Shown here: piece by piece, positions 9,444-18,644 of the stretch
Layout: each line of letters starts with the position of its first letter
Position numbering within the stretch: position 1 is the first letter of the stretch
Source: an uncultured Clostridium sp.
GTDB taxonomy: Bacteria > Bacillota > Clostridia > TANB77 > CAG-508
Direction of reading: 5' to 3'
Length of the DNA stretch: 64,000 bases
Assembly (NCBI GenBank): GCA_900554175.1
Contig: USGK01000005.1
Span: forward strand, 1-64,000
Notes under the pieces: model-generated
The model's input: only the letters and a program-made list of their open reading frames with translations
Database searches by the model: none
What the model was told of the DNA's origin: nothing
Made by a program: the position numbers and the translations under genes

Positions 9444-10560
9444 TTTTTTCTCCTTTATTAATGAATTCAATATATTTATCAACTAATTTTACTGCTTCAT
9501 CTTCTATTGAATATCCAGCCTTTACAATTTTTTCTTTCTGATTTTTTCTATCATATGTAAGATTAAACAAAATTTTTTCTTTCCATTCTTTAAGATTATT
9601 TTTTTCAATTCCTAGATAATATACATTATCTGTAATTTCTGTTTCTCTTGTCACTTTATCACTAAATAAACACTTTAATCCAGCCGCTTGTGCCTCAATT
9701 CCTACAACTGGTAGACCTTCAAATAATGATGGTAAAATGAATATATCCATTACTTGATAAAGTTCATTTACATTATTTACATTTCCCATAAATTTAATTG
9801 ACTCATATATATTTAATTGTTTAGCTTTTCTTTTTATAAATTCTTCAAGTTCACCATCTCCTATTAACAATAAGACTGCATTAGGTTCTTCTTTTAAAAC
9901 TTCCTTAAAAATTTCTAATATATAGTCATGATTTTTTTGTTCCATAAATCTTCCAACATGACCAATAACAAATTTATCATTTAAATTCATTTCTCTTTTT
10001 AATCTATTTCTAATATTTTCGTTATAAATAAATCTATCAACTTCAATTGCATTATGTAGTACCATATACTTATTATCTTCTACTATTTTATTTCCAAAAT
10101 AAAATCTTACAGCATCAACACCGCATCCCCAATAGTTATTTGCAACCTTTTTTAATTGAGTTTTATATAATAATTTCAAAGGTTTCTTTAAATTTGGCTC
10201 GATTTTTGTATTGTGAGCATGACAAATTCTTGTTTTAATTCCATATTTATATGCCGCATATAATGATTGATATGCTAATTCTCCATTATGAGAATGCATT
10301 ATTTTTATTTCTGGATTTTCTTTAAATACTTCAAACATAAATTTTTTATATTCAAGAAATTTTAATGGATTTAAACCTGGAGAATGAAAAATTCTTCCTC
10401 CCAAAGACTCAATTTCTTTATCATAAGCACCTGGCTTTGTTTTATTGCATAGAAAATCAAATTGAACTTTTTCTCTATCAATATGACGATAATAATTCAT
10501 AAGCATCGTTTCTATTCCAGCTCTATCCATATTACTTACAGAATGTAAAACTCTTATCAT
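9421..10560 (-). CDS. GT4 family glycosyltransferase (EpsF-like)
   Basis: The 379-residue GT-B enzyme opens with RVLHSVSNMDRAGIETMLMNYYR, the common start of EpsF-type transferases. It has HSHNGELAYQSLYAA in the acceptor domain and FVIGHVGRFMEQKNHDYILEIF plus the E-x7-E region LPSLFEGLPVVGIEAQAAGL in the donor domain. It adds a sugar with retention to the growing lipid-linked unit. The GGAGG sequence is about 14 bases from the ATG, longer than usual. It sits directly after the iron-sulfur gene. Confidence 0.92.
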   Translation of the reverse strand: MIRVLHSVSNMDRAGIETMLMNYYRHIDREKVQFDFLCNKTKPGAYDKEIESLGGRIFHSPGLNPLKFLEYKKFMFEVFKENPEIKIMHSHNGELAYQSLYAAYKYGIKTRICHAHNTKIEPNLKKPLKLLYKTQLKKVANNYWGCGVDAVRFYFGNKIVEDNKYMVLHNAIEVDRFIYNENIRNRLKREMNLNDKFVIGHVGRFMEQKNHDYILEIFKEVLKEEPNAVLLLIGDGELEEFIKRKAKQLNIYESIKFMGNVNNVNELYQVMDIFILPSLFEGLPVVGIEAQAAGLKCLFSDKVTRETEITDNVYYLGIEKNNLKEWKEKILFNLTYDRKNQKEKIVKAGYSIEDEAVKLVDKYIEFINKGEKNENRCYN

Positions 10561-10569
10561 TTTATTTGA

Positions 10570-11760
10570 TCAATCCTCCCGTTTTCTTAAAAATTTTTTT
10601 AAAAGATTTTTTATTTTCATTGGAATAATATTTCTTAAAATCTTTTTTATTGTAACTTTAGGTCTCAATTTTTCAGTTATATATTTTTTAGTACTAAACT
10701 CATCTATATCTAAATAAATTTTTTCTCTTTTTGTTGTTCTTTTTGAAGGTTCAATTAGATTTCTATTACGACTAGCTGCAAAATCTAAGTTAGTTTGTAT
10801 ACTTTCAATTCTATTTTTTATTTGATTAAACAATTCTTCACCTTTAGTATTGTTAATTAAAATTAATGAATTACCACTTTTATCTGAAAATTCAGGATGA
10901 ATATCATCTATTCCCCAATAATCTGCTAAGGTAATATTAGATACTCTATTGTAATTAGTATAATGGCATTTATAACAATTTTCTCGATAAGTATTGCTCT
11001 CTAAAAAGTTACTATAATATGGATCAAAATCAGGTTCTCTATATCTTACTTTACCATCAGTTGTTTTTATCTCACTAACTAGTCCCCAGCCCTTTTTAGC
11101 TTTACTTCTAAAATTGTAACTAATTACCTTTGATTTAAATTTATCTGACAAATAATCTAAGTATTTATGAAATAGCTTTTGACTTGGTACTCCATGACAT
11201 ACTAAATCACAAGTTATTAAATTATCATATTCTTTAATTAAAAAACTATTTAATCCTGCTATTTGACAAGGTGTACCAGTGAAAAATACTATTCTACCTT
11301 CTTTTAATAATGTTTCTGTTTCTTTATATGTTTCGCCTATATTAGACTGAACATATTTTGAACTTCTTAAAGGCTCTAGCTCTTTTCGACTTTCTGCTTT
11401 TATATGATTAACATTTAATTCATCATCATATGCAGCACCAAAAACTACCCCATCATTTTCAAAGACATAATCAGCTATAACTGAAAAAATTCCTCCTGAT
11501 GAACTTTTTGATAATTCTTCATTATTTTTACTTCTCATTGCAAATGCTTTTGGATATTCATTATCAATTTCTTTATTTTTTTTCAACTGAGGACAAACTT
11601 TACTACATAAACCACAATTAATACATCGTTCATTATTTATTTGTGGATATAAAAAACCTTCTTCATCTTCTACCATTGAAATAGCCTGTTTGTGGCATTT
11701 TTGCACACAGCTACCACAACCACAACATTCATTTTTCTTTACAATTTCTATTGTATCCAT
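10570..11760 (-). CDS. FrhB-like 4Fe-4S protein (F420 hydrogenase/dehydrogenase beta subunit family)
   Basis: The N-terminus carries two ferredoxin-type clusters, CCGCGSCVQKC and CINCGLCSKVC. An FrhB-type flavin/iron-sulfur domain follows, with KSSSGGIFSVIADY, GTPCQIAGLNSFL and a third Cys group in ENCYKCHYTN. The family in methanogens reduces F420. Members in capsule loci of Firmicutes and Bacteroidetes lie next to pyruvyl transferases and have no proven reaction; redox modification of a sugar is the usual guess. I chose ATG 11760 (396 residues) because a TTG at 11793 lacks a ribosome site; AAAGGAG is about 14 bases away. Confidence 0.85.
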   Translation of the reverse strand: MDTIEIVKKNECCGCGSCVQKCHKQAISMVEDEEGFLYPQINNERCINCGLCSKVCPQLKKNKEIDNEYPKAFAMRSKNNEELSKSSSGGIFSVIADYVFENDGVVFGAAYDDELNVNHIKAESRKELEPLRSSKYVQSNIGETYKETETLLKEGRIVFFTGTPCQIAGLNSFLIKEYDNLITCDLVCHGVPSQKLFHKYLDYLSDKFKSKVISYNFRSKAKKGWGLVSEIKTTDGKVRYREPDFDPYYSNFLESNTYRENCYKCHYTNYNRVSNITLADYWGIDDIHPEFSDKSGNSLILINNTKGEELFNQIKNRIESIQTNLDFAASRNRNLIEPSKRTTKREKIYLDIDEFSTKKYITEKLRPKVTIKKILRNIIPMKIKNLLKKFLRKRED

Positions 11761-11799
11761 AAACTTTCTATGCTCTCCTTTATTTTTAGTCAAAACATC

Positions 11800-12909
11800 T
11801 TACTTTTTGTATAACTTTTCAGTCTTACTCACAACCTCATCCCAATTATACTTTTCCAATATATAATCAGAAATTTCTTGCTCATTTTTTCTATTTAAAC
11901 CATCTAAACATAAATTTAATTTTTCTACTAAATCATTCAGATTGCTCTTTCTAAAAGTCATTCCATATTTTCCACATATTTGTGTATTTTCTTCTATATT
12001 ACTTACTAAACAGTTTTTACCATAACTCATTGCTTCTAATAGACTAATTGGCATTCCTTCTACATCACTTGGTAAACAATACAAATATGTATTACTAAAT
12101 AGTTCTTGTAGCTCTTCTCCCTGAACAAATCCTGTCATTATTATTCTTGAATCCTCTGATGCTTTTTGTTTTATTTCATTATAAAAATCATTTGTATGAC
12201 TTGCTCCTCCTGCTATAACTAGCTTTTTATTTGTATTTGTTTTTTTGAATGCATCTATTAGTAAATCTAATCTTTTTTCTGGTACTATTCTTGCTAAATA
12301 TAATATATAGTCATCTTTTTTTAGATTGTATTTTTCTTTTATTATCTTTGGCTCTTTTATTGTTGGTTTATTTACACCGTTTTCTATAAAATTAGTTGCT
12401 CTGTTATATGTTTTTTTGAAATATTCTTGTACTCCCTTTGATAAAACTATTATTTCATCAGCATATTTTGCTGCCATCTTTTCTCCAAATTTTATGTACT
12501 TTGTTGCAAATCCTCCCCATTTAGATCTTTGCCAGTCTAATCCATGTATTGTTACTACTGTTCTTTTTTTGAATAAATGCGGAATCCATAGCATTGCACA
12601 ACTGCCTTCTGCATGATAGTGAATGCAATCATATTTACCAAATAAAACTCTTATACTTGCAAAAAAGGAATAAATTAATGCATCTAATCCCTTTTTATTT
12701 ATTGTAAATACTGTTTTTATATTTACACCTTTATATTCTTTTATCTTTTTTGTTTTTATGTTTTTATCTAATACATTATTTCCTTTTCTGTTATATACAT
12801 CTACTATATAACCTTTTTTTGCTAATCTAGTTGATAGCTCTTCAACTACAATTTCGACTCCACCTTCTCTTGACGGAATACGTTTGTGCCCTAACATTGC
12901 TATTTTCAT
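11800..12909 (-). CDS. GT4 family glycosyltransferase (rhamnosyltransferase-type, DUF1972-like start)
   Basis: The 369-residue protein starts IAMLGHKRIPSREGGVEIVVEEL, typical of the transferase that adds the second sugar after a WcaJ-type initiator. The GT-B donor half has YILYLARIVPEKRLDLLIDAF and PSDVEGMPISLLEAMSYG with the E-x7-E pattern. GAGGAGA precedes the ATG at 12909. A paralogous fragment lies just upstream at 13010-13235. The acceptor is probably the sugar loaded by the initiating transferase at 13242-13976. Confidence 0.92.
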   Translation of the reverse strand: MKIAMLGHKRIPSREGGVEIVVEELSTRLAKKGYIVDVYNRKGNNVLDKNIKTKKIKEYKGVNIKTVFTINKKGLDALIYSFFASIRVLFGKYDCIHYHAEGSCAMLWIPHLFKKRTVVTIHGLDWQRSKWGGFATKYIKFGEKMAAKYADEIIVLSKGVQEYFKKTYNRATNFIENGVNKPTIKEPKIIKEKYNLKKDDYILYLARIVPEKRLDLLIDAFKKTNTNKKLVIAGGASHTNDFYNEIKQKASEDSRIIMTGFVQGEELQELFSNTYLYCLPSDVEGMPISLLEAMSYGKNCLVSNIEENTQICGKYGMTFRKSNLNDLVEKLNLCLDGLNRKNEQEISDYILEKYNWDEVVSKTEKLYKK

Positions 12910-12936
12910 TTAATTATTCTCCTCTTATTTTTCACC

Positions 12937-12999
12937 TTTGCTTTGAAACACTGATACTACTGTCCATATCAATATTTTTATCGTTTCTTATTTAAAATT
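12937..12999 (-). pseudogene. C-terminal remnant of a second sugar-phosphate transferase
   Basis: Reading the minus strand, 20 codons from a stop-bounded start encode a peptide ending TVVSVFQSKGEK and then TAA. Without gaps it aligns to the last 20 residues of the intact initiating transferase, which end TVVKVFKNEGAV. They share I, L, T, V, V, V, F and G at the same positions and the same stop position. It lies directly in front of an intact GT4 gene, the same arrangement as the intact transferase in front of the GT fragment. No start or ribosome site is left. I read it as a decayed tail; the match is short, so this is moderately sure. Confidence 0.6.
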
Positions 13000-13009
13000 C
13001 TAATTTTTT

Positions 13010-13235
13010 TTATTTTAAAAATTTTATATATTTTGTTGCAAATCCTCCCCATTTAGCTCTTTGCCAATCTAATCCATGTATTGTAACTACAACTCTTTTT
13101 TTGAATAACTTTAATATTGGTAACATTACACATGAACCTTCTGCATGTACATGAACAATATCATATCTTTTAAATACAATTCTAATTGTAGCAAATAATG
13201 AATATATTAAAGCTTCCAACCCTTTTTTATTTATA
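13010..13235 (-). pseudogene. Truncated GT4 glycosyltransferase fragment
   Basis: About 74 codons in frame, from INKKGLEALIYSLFA to WGGFATKYIKFLK. They match the middle of the intact GT4 at 11800-12909 (INKKGLDALIYSFFA to WGGFATKYIKFG). The shared core HAEGSC and TIHGLDWQR is also close at DNA level (compare 13028-13090 with 12496-12558). Both the N-terminal acceptor half and the whole donor domain are missing, and an in-frame stop precedes the fragment. It starts immediately after the stop of the sugar transferase. It is almost certainly not functional. Confidence 0.88.
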
Positions 13236-13241
13236 TTTTAA

Positions 13242-13976
13242 TTATACAGCTCCTTCATTTTTAAAAACTTTTACTACTGTACTAAACAAAAGTTGTATAT
13301 CTCTTTTAAAACTTCTTTCACGATAATAAACCATATCCATATTTAGTCTTTCTTCAAAGTTTACTTCACTTCTACCATTAACTTGCCAATATCCTGTAAC
13401 TCCAGGTTTGCACTTAGTAATACAAGCATAATAGCTTCCCATATCTTCTTTCTCTCTTGGCAAATAAGGTCTTGGGCCAACTAAACTCATCTCACCTCTA
13501 AATACATTAATAAATTGAGGGAATTCATCTAAACTAGTTTTTCTTATAAATTTTCCAAGTTTAGTTATTCTTGGATCATCTTTTAATTTTTTATTTATTC
13601 TATATTCTTTTCTTGCCTTTGGATTTTCTTTTAAATATTTTTCTAATTTTTCATCTGCTCCTACTACCATTGATCTAAATTTCCACATTTTAAATAATTT
13701 TCCATTTTTTCCAATTCTTAATTGTGAATAAAATAAAGGTCCTTTGTCCTTGCTAAATAGCTTTGCTACAAAAAGGCCTATAGTTATTGGAATTAAAGCA
13801 ATTATTCCTGCCAACCCTCCTAATATATCTACTGTTCTTTTTGCACTCCTTTGAAATATTTTATTCCATACCCCATGTTTGTCTATTGTGTTATTTACTG
13901 GTACTAATGCTGTTATTTGATTTTTATGTACACTTTCATTTTCAGCATAGTCTAACTGCATATTTGCAATTTCCAT
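13242..13976 (-). CDS. Initiating sugar-phosphate transferase (WcaJ/EpsL-type phosphoglycosyl transferase)
   Basis: The 244-residue monotopic enzyme has an N-terminal membrane hairpin (about residues 50-75, KRTVDILGGLAGIIALIPI). The catalytic core follows: KMWKFRSMVVGAD, DPRITKLGKFIRKTSLDEFPQ with the Asp-Glu pair, and MSLVGPRPYLPRE, then PGVTGYWQVNGR. It transfers a sugar 1-phosphate to undecaprenyl phosphate and so starts repeat-unit synthesis. It is the first gene after the operon promoter. An AGGGAG site lies about 13 bases before the ATG. The short form without the CoA-binding-like N-terminal domain is the EpsL type. Confidence 0.93.
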   Translation of the reverse strand: MEIANMQLDYAENESVHKNQITALVPVNNTIDKHGVWNKIFQRSAKRTVDILGGLAGIIALIPITIGLFVAKLFSKDKGPLFYSQLRIGKNGKLFKMWKFRSMVVGADEKLEKYLKENPKARKEYRINKKLKDDPRITKLGKFIRKTSLDEFPQFINVFRGEMSLVGPRPYLPREKEDMGSYYACITKCKPGVTGYWQVNGRSEVNFEERLNMDMVYYRERSFKRDIQLLFSTVVKVFKNEGAV

Positions 13977-14330
13977 TTCTACTACAACTCCCTTTCTTTT
14001 ATTTTTATAAAATCTTTTTTTACGCAGGAAAATTGATACCTTTGTAAATTCTTTTATCTAAAGGTATTATTTTGTAAGTCTATTTATGTAAATTTTTATT
14101 TATTTTTATCTCATTTCTAAAAATCGGTATATTTATTATACTATAAAATCGAATTTTGGTCAATATATATTTAGTATTTTGTGTATATTTTTGTCTTTTT
14201 TCATTTTTCCTTTTTGTTGTTTCCCTAGTGCAGCAAGATTTGCTTTACATAACTATTATGGTGTTTTCTATTCTTATATTTTTATTTTAGTTTTTTATAT
14301 AATATACCTTTATTTTTTTATATAAAAATT
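13977..14330 (-). other. Promoter and leader region of the polysaccharide operon
   Basis: No gene is seen. The region holds the promoter at 14135-14163 and a leader of roughly 150 bases. The leader contains an 8-bp inverted repeat, ATACCTTT and AAAGGTAT, near 14038-14066 with a 16-base loop. It is not followed by a T-run, so it is probably not a simple terminator; a protein or processing site is possible. Confidence 0.5.
14135..14163 (-). promoter_or_regulatory. Sigma-A promoter of the polysaccharide operon
   Basis: On the minus strand TTGACC (14158-14163), a 17-base spacer and a perfect TATAAT (14135-14140). It faces the initiating sugar transferase and is the only strong promoter before the cluster. 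Confidence 0.8.
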
Positions 14331-14374
14331 AAAAAGTATATGAAATAATATAAAATTATCTCACATACTTTTTT
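14331..14374 (-). terminator. Terminator after mntP
   Basis: GTATATGAAATAAT pairs with ATTATCTCACATAC (two wobble pairs). Minus-strand reading ends in a T-rich tail, and the plus strand also has TTTTTT. It lies just below the mntP stop and separates it from the polysaccharide operon. Confidence 0.75.
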
Positions 14375-14402
14375 ATAACTATTTTGCATTTGTAAATACA
14401 AA

Positions 14403-14969
14403 TTAAAATGAAATAACACCAAGATGTTCTAATAAAATTTTAATTCCAAGTAAAACTAAAATCATTCCACCAACAAATTCAGCTTTGCTTTTATACTTAT
14501 CACCAAATCTATTACCAATTTTAGTTCCGAAAACTGGTAATATAAATGAAATCACTCCTATTAAACTAATAGCCAATAACAAATTAACTTTAAAAAATGC
14601 AAATGTTATTCCTACTGCCAAGGCATCAATACTGGTTGCCACAGCTAAAAAGAACATAGTTTTAACGCCTACATCATCATTGCCATCACTTTCTTCATTA
14701 CTAAAAGATTCTTTAAGCATATTTCCTCCTATTATTTCAAGTAAGGCAAATGCAATCCAATGGTCGATACTTGTTACTACACTTTCGAAAGTTGTACCTA
14801 AAAAATAACCTATTGTAGGCATTAATGCTTGGAATCCTCCAAACCATAAACCTATTATTATTGCTTTTCTCCAGTTCATCTTTTTCATTTGAATTCCTTT
14901 ACAAATTGATACAGCAAAGGCATCCATCGCAAGGCCTATACTTAATAATACTAATTCAGTTATACTCAT
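14403..14969 (-). CDS. mntP: MntP manganese efflux pump
   Basis: The 188-residue protein has six membrane segments in two related halves, with SIGLAMDAFAVSICKG in the first and VATSIDALAVGITFAF in the second, the two Asp-bearing motifs of the MntP/YebN family that line the Mn(II) path. I chose ATG 14969 over an upstream TTG at 14993 because AAGAGGG precedes it and the family starts MSITELVLLS-like. No yybP-ykoY riboswitch is visible upstream; the gene follows VanZ with only 26 bases between, so it is probably read in the argS-led transcript. Confidence 0.92.
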   Translation of the reverse strand: MSITELVLLSIGLAMDAFAVSICKGIQMKKMNWRKAIIIGLWFGGFQALMPTIGYFLGTTFESVVTSIDHWIAFALLEIIGGNMLKESFSNEESDGNDDVGVKTMFFLAVATSIDALAVGITFAFFKVNLLLAISLIGVISFILPVFGTKIGNRFGDKYKSKAEFVGGMILVLLGIKILLEHLGVISF

Positions 14970-14995
14970 TTTAAAATCCCTCTTAATATTCAATT

Positions 14996-15487
14996 TTATT
15001 TATAAGATACTTTATTTATTATTTTATTAATGAAAATTGAAATTATTAAAAAAATCCCAATCCCTGTTATAACACCTAAAGAATCTATTCCTACATCAAT
15101 TATACTTGCACTTCTACCTTCCACAAAAAATTGATGAAATTCATCTGTACATGCATAAAGTGCTCCAATTAACAAACTAATTAAAGCTTCTTTCTTTTTC
15201 TTTAATTTATATGTACTTATATAATTTATAATGACAATTCCACCTATTGTATAAAGAGTAAAATGAGCAAATTTTCTTACAATAGGCTCAATTGCAACTA
15301 TTACGTTTTCTTTTGCAATTTCATCTAAATTAACAAATTTCATAGAAATATCTAATATTCTCGCAATAAAACCTCTGCTTGTTCCTGTCGATTCTGTTCC
15401 TGGTTGAGCAGAAAAACAAAAAACTATTATCATCCACAATATTATTAATATTAACTTAATTACCTTTTTCAATTTTTCTTTTTTCAT
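14996..15487 (-). CDS. VanZ family membrane protein (second copy)
   Basis: The 163-residue protein has the VanZ pattern: an N-terminal helix ending CFSAQPGTEST, RKFAHFTLYTIGGIV, then LYACTDEFHQFFVEGRSAS and a final glycine-rich helix. I chose ATG 15487, 16 bases after the preceding stop, because an in-frame ATG at 15562 lies within the upstream gene and lacks a ribosome site. The core resembles the VanZ at 1373-1894. Function is unproven in the family. Confidence 0.82.
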   Translation of the reverse strand: MKKEKLKKVIKLILIILWMIIVFCFSAQPGTESTGTSRGFIARILDISMKFVNLDEIAKENVIVAIEPIVRKFAHFTLYTIGGIVIINYISTYKLKKKKEALISLLIGALYACTDEFHQFFVEGRSASIIDVGIDSLGVITGIGIFLIISIFINKIINKVSYK

Positions 15488-15503
15488 AACGCTTTTTATA
15501 TTC

Positions 15504-16856
15504 CTACACTTTCTTATATTTTTTATGTAAAAGATTAAAAAAGTAAATTTTTTGTTGTTCATTTTTCGGTAGTAAAAGTCCCATCAATATCCATTTATAA
15601 ATTGCAACATTTGTTACACTGCTATTAAACAATGCCTGAACATAGTAAGCACATAATGCTACTAGAAATATTTTGGTTAAATCAGATTTTCCAAATTCGG
15701 TATCAGATTTTCTTATTTTATTGAATGCAAAAAAACATGTATAAAAACAAAATGCTAAATAATTTATACCTGAAAATATTCCTTGCGTTACAGTTATATG
15801 AAGGTATTCATTATGTCCTTTATTTTGCCTCATTCTAATTGATTGATCTGGACAAATAAAAAAAGAATAATCATATATATCAAATCCCACTCCTGTAATA
15901 GGGTATTGTTTAAGAGCTTCAATTCCAGCCTTCCAAATTTTTCCTCTTTTTGTTCCAAAATTTTGAAAGTCTGAATTCAGTTCTTCTTTTGAATTCAATA
16001 TGTCTTTTTCTAATTGACCTGAGATCTTACTTATTAATAAAAAACAGATTACTACACTTATTAACAATAAAACAAATTTTACTTTATATCTTATATTTTG
16101 TCTTTGTTTCTTTTTTAAAATTATATTTAATATACTTATTAAAAATACTATTGTAATTATTCCAACCCAACCTAATCTTGTATATGTAAATAAAACACTA
16201 CATTCACATAATATTGTTCCAAAATATAAGTATATTTCTTCTTTTTTTGTATTTGAATATATAAATTTTGCTGAAAATAGTGATGTAAATATAATTGCTA
16301 TTGCAGCAAAAAAATTGCAATGTTGTGTGAAACCAAAAGCTAAGTGGTCTCTTGTATGCCACTCCGGGTCGAACATTGATGTTACTGGCCATATGCCAAA
16401 ATTTTGAAAAAATGCAACTGTTGCTTCTATAATTCCTAATATAAAAAAGGTATTTAATATTACTTTTTTATTTCTTTCATTCCAAATATTAGTACATAAT
16501 AAAAATAAAGTAAAATACCCCATAACTTGCAAGGGTGTTTCTGAATACCCCTTATGTCCCATAATTGAAGTTTTAATATTTTTTGAAAATATTATCGAAA
16601 ATACACAAAACAATATTGATAAAAGTATAAATATATCACTCAACACTATTTTTTTTGCTTTTATACATTTAAAAATATAATATATAGTTACAAAAACTCC
16701 AAATATACCTATTACACTTAATGCTTCTTCTTGCATAAAAAATTTTTTATTAAAAATAATACCTATCAATTCTAATATCGGAAATATTAGAATTGATATA
16801 CATATAAATATTGTTAAAAATTTTTCATTAAGATTTTTTTCTTCTTTTTTTTCCAT
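15504..16856 (-). CDS. O-antigen ligase/polymerase family membrane protein
   Basis: A 450-residue protein with about eleven membrane helices and the Wzy_C loop: KRGKIWKAGIEALKQYPITGVGFDIYDY with R and G-V-G-F, then GHNEYLHITVTQGIFSG with the conserved HNEYL. It is the second such protein in the window, outside the main polysaccharide operon and followed by VanZ. It may act on another glycopolymer or lipid-linked sugar. It lies directly after argS. Confidence 0.85.
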   Translation of the reverse strand: MEKKEEKNLNEKFLTIFICISILIFPILELIGIIFNKKFFMQEEALSVIGIFGVFVTIYYIFKCIKAKKIVLSDIFILLSILFCVFSIIFSKNIKTSIMGHKGYSETPLQVMGYFTLFLLCTNIWNERNKKVILNTFFILGIIEATVAFFQNFGIWPVTSMFDPEWHTRDHLAFGFTQHCNFFAAIAIIFTSLFSAKFIYSNTKKEEIYLYFGTILCECSVLFTYTRLGWVGIITIVFLISILNIILKKKQRQNIRYKVKFVLLLISVVICFLLISKISGQLEKDILNSKEELNSDFQNFGTKRGKIWKAGIEALKQYPITGVGFDIYDYSFFICPDQSIRMRQNKGHNEYLHITVTQGIFSGINYLAFCFYTCFFAFNKIRKSDTEFGKSDLTKIFLVALCAYYVQALFNSSVTNVAIYKWILMGLLLPKNEQQKIYFFNLLHKKYKKV

Positions 16857-16901
16857 TTTCTTTCCTTTGTTTTATTATTTAATATTTTCTTTTCATATAC
16901 T

Positions 16902-18620
16902 TTACATTTTTTCTGGCATTTCTATTCCAAGTAATTTAGCTCCATTTTTTAGAACCATTCCTGTAGCATGAGTTATAAATACTCTTGCATTTTGTAAATC
17001 TTTATCCTCACATATTATTTTGTTTTCGTTGTAAAAATTACTAAACGCTTTTGATAATTCTATTAAATATCTTGCTAAAATTGAAGGTTCGTTTTTATCA
17101 ATAACTTGTTTTAATATATTTTCAAAATTATATATTAAATTAATAATTTTTTGTGAATATTCATCTTTTATTAATTCAACATTTATTTCTTTTGAATTTG
17201 GTATTCCACCTGCTTTTTTCACAACACTTTTTGTTCTTACATATGTGTATTGTATATATGGTCCTGTTTCTCCTTGAAAGTTTAACATTAAATCTAGATC
17301 AAATATTTCATCTTTTATTCTACTTGTCGAAAGGTCATTATAAATTACTGCTCCAATTCCAACTTTTTTTGCAATTTCCTTTTTGTTCTCTAAATTTGGA
17401 TTTTTTTCTTCTATAATCTTTTCTGCCATATTTATTGCGTCTTTTAACAAATCCTCTACCTTTACAAAATTTCCAAGTCTTGTTGACATTTTTCCTGTTG
17501 ATAATCTTACAAATCCATATGGTACATGTACTAAACCATCTGTGTATTTTTCTTTTAGTCCAAGTAATTTTGCAACTTCAAATATTTGTTTAAAATGTAA
17601 ATTTTGTTCATATGATGTTACATATATACATTTATCAAAATCATATGTTCTAGCCCTATATAAAATTGCAGCTAAATCTCTTGTAGCATATATTGTTGAA
17701 CCATTTGACTTGCAAATAATACATGGAGTTTCTATTCCTTTGTCAGATAAATCTACTATCATTGCACCTTCAGATTCTTGTAATTTTCCTGATTCTTTTA
17801 TTAAGTTTATTACCTCATCTGTTTTATCTGCATAAAATGCTTCTCCATTCCATGAATCAAATTTGCTTCCTAATAGATCATATATTTTTTGGAACTCTTT
17901 TATACTTATATCTTTGAATTCCTGCCATAGCTTAGTACAATATTCATCTCCATTTTCTAAAAGTCTAAAATTTTCTCTACATGCTTCTAATACTTTTTCG
18001 TCTTCATTGCATAGTTCATTTATTCTTTTATAAATTTCTGCTAATTTATCTATTGCATTTTCACTTAAATCGTAGTCTTTTCCCCACATTTTGTAACCTT
18101 CTATAAGTTTTCCAAATTGTGTTCCATAATCTCCTAAATGATTAACTCCTGTTACATTATATCCTAAATATTTATATATATTGTATAATGCTCCACCTAT
18201 TACTGTTGTTTTTAGATGGCCTATATGAAATGGTTTTGCAATGTTTGGTGCAGAATAGTCTATTACTATATTCTTTCCTTCTCCAATTTTTGATCTTCCA
18301 TATTCTTTTTCATTTGCTATTTCATTTATTACATTTTGTGTAATTATATTTTTGTTTATATAGAAATTGAGGTAACCACCAGCTATTTCTATTTGTTTAA
18401 TTGAATCATTTTTAATACCTTCAAATTCAATCTTTTCTTTTATTTCTTGAGCAATTACTAGAGGTGCTTTTTTTAGAACTTTTGCAAGTCTAAAACATGG
18501 AAAAGCATAATCTCCATTTTTAACATCTTTTGGAACTTCTATATAACTTTTTATTTCTTCATTTTCTATGCCGGTAGCTTTTGCTACAATATCTGCTATT
18601 TCTTCTTTAAAATCTATCAT
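16902..18620 (-). CDS. argS: Arginyl-tRNA synthetase
   Basis: The 572-residue class I synthetase charges tRNA-Arg. It has an N-terminal Add-1 domain, the HIGH motif as FHIGHLKTTVIG (after APNIAKP), the KMSK-like loop GKMSTRLGNFV and the DALR anticodon domain at the end (ARVFITHATGMVLKNGAKLLG). Length and order match the bacterial enzyme. AAAGGAG precedes the ATG. It follows trpS closely, so two synthetase genes are co-transcribed. No T-box leader is seen. Confidence 0.97.
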   Translation of the reverse strand: MIDFKEEIADIVAKATGIENEEIKSYIEVPKDVKNGDYAFPCFRLAKVLKKAPLVIAQEIKEKIEFEGIKNDSIKQIEIAGGYLNFYINKNIITQNVINEIANEKEYGRSKIGEGKNIVIDYSAPNIAKPFHIGHLKTTVIGGALYNIYKYLGYNVTGVNHLGDYGTQFGKLIEGYKMWGKDYDLSENAIDKLAEIYKRINELCNEDEKVLEACRENFRLLENGDEYCTKLWQEFKDISIKEFQKIYDLLGSKFDSWNGEAFYADKTDEVINLIKESGKLQESEGAMIVDLSDKGIETPCIICKSNGSTIYATRDLAAILYRARTYDFDKCIYVTSYEQNLHFKQIFEVAKLLGLKEKYTDGLVHVPYGFVRLSTGKMSTRLGNFVKVEDLLKDAINMAEKIIEEKNPNLENKKEIAKKVGIGAVIYNDLSTSRIKDEIFDLDLMLNFQGETGPYIQYTYVRTKSVVKKAGGIPNSKEINVELIKDEYSQKIINLIYNFENILKQVIDKNEPSILARYLIELSKAFSNFYNENKIICEDKDLQNARVFITHATGMVLKNGAKLLGIEMPEKM

Positions 18621-18644
18621 TTATTCATTCGCTCCTTTTATCTT

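Noticed and set aside
10570..11793. Ferredoxin-only hydrogenase subunit
   Set aside because: The full FrhB domain follows the clusters and the locus is a polysaccharide operon; no hydrogenase genes are near.
14970..15000. yybP-ykoY manganese riboswitch before mntP
   Set aside because: The gap before mntP is only 26 bases and the preceding gene is coding; there is no room for the element.
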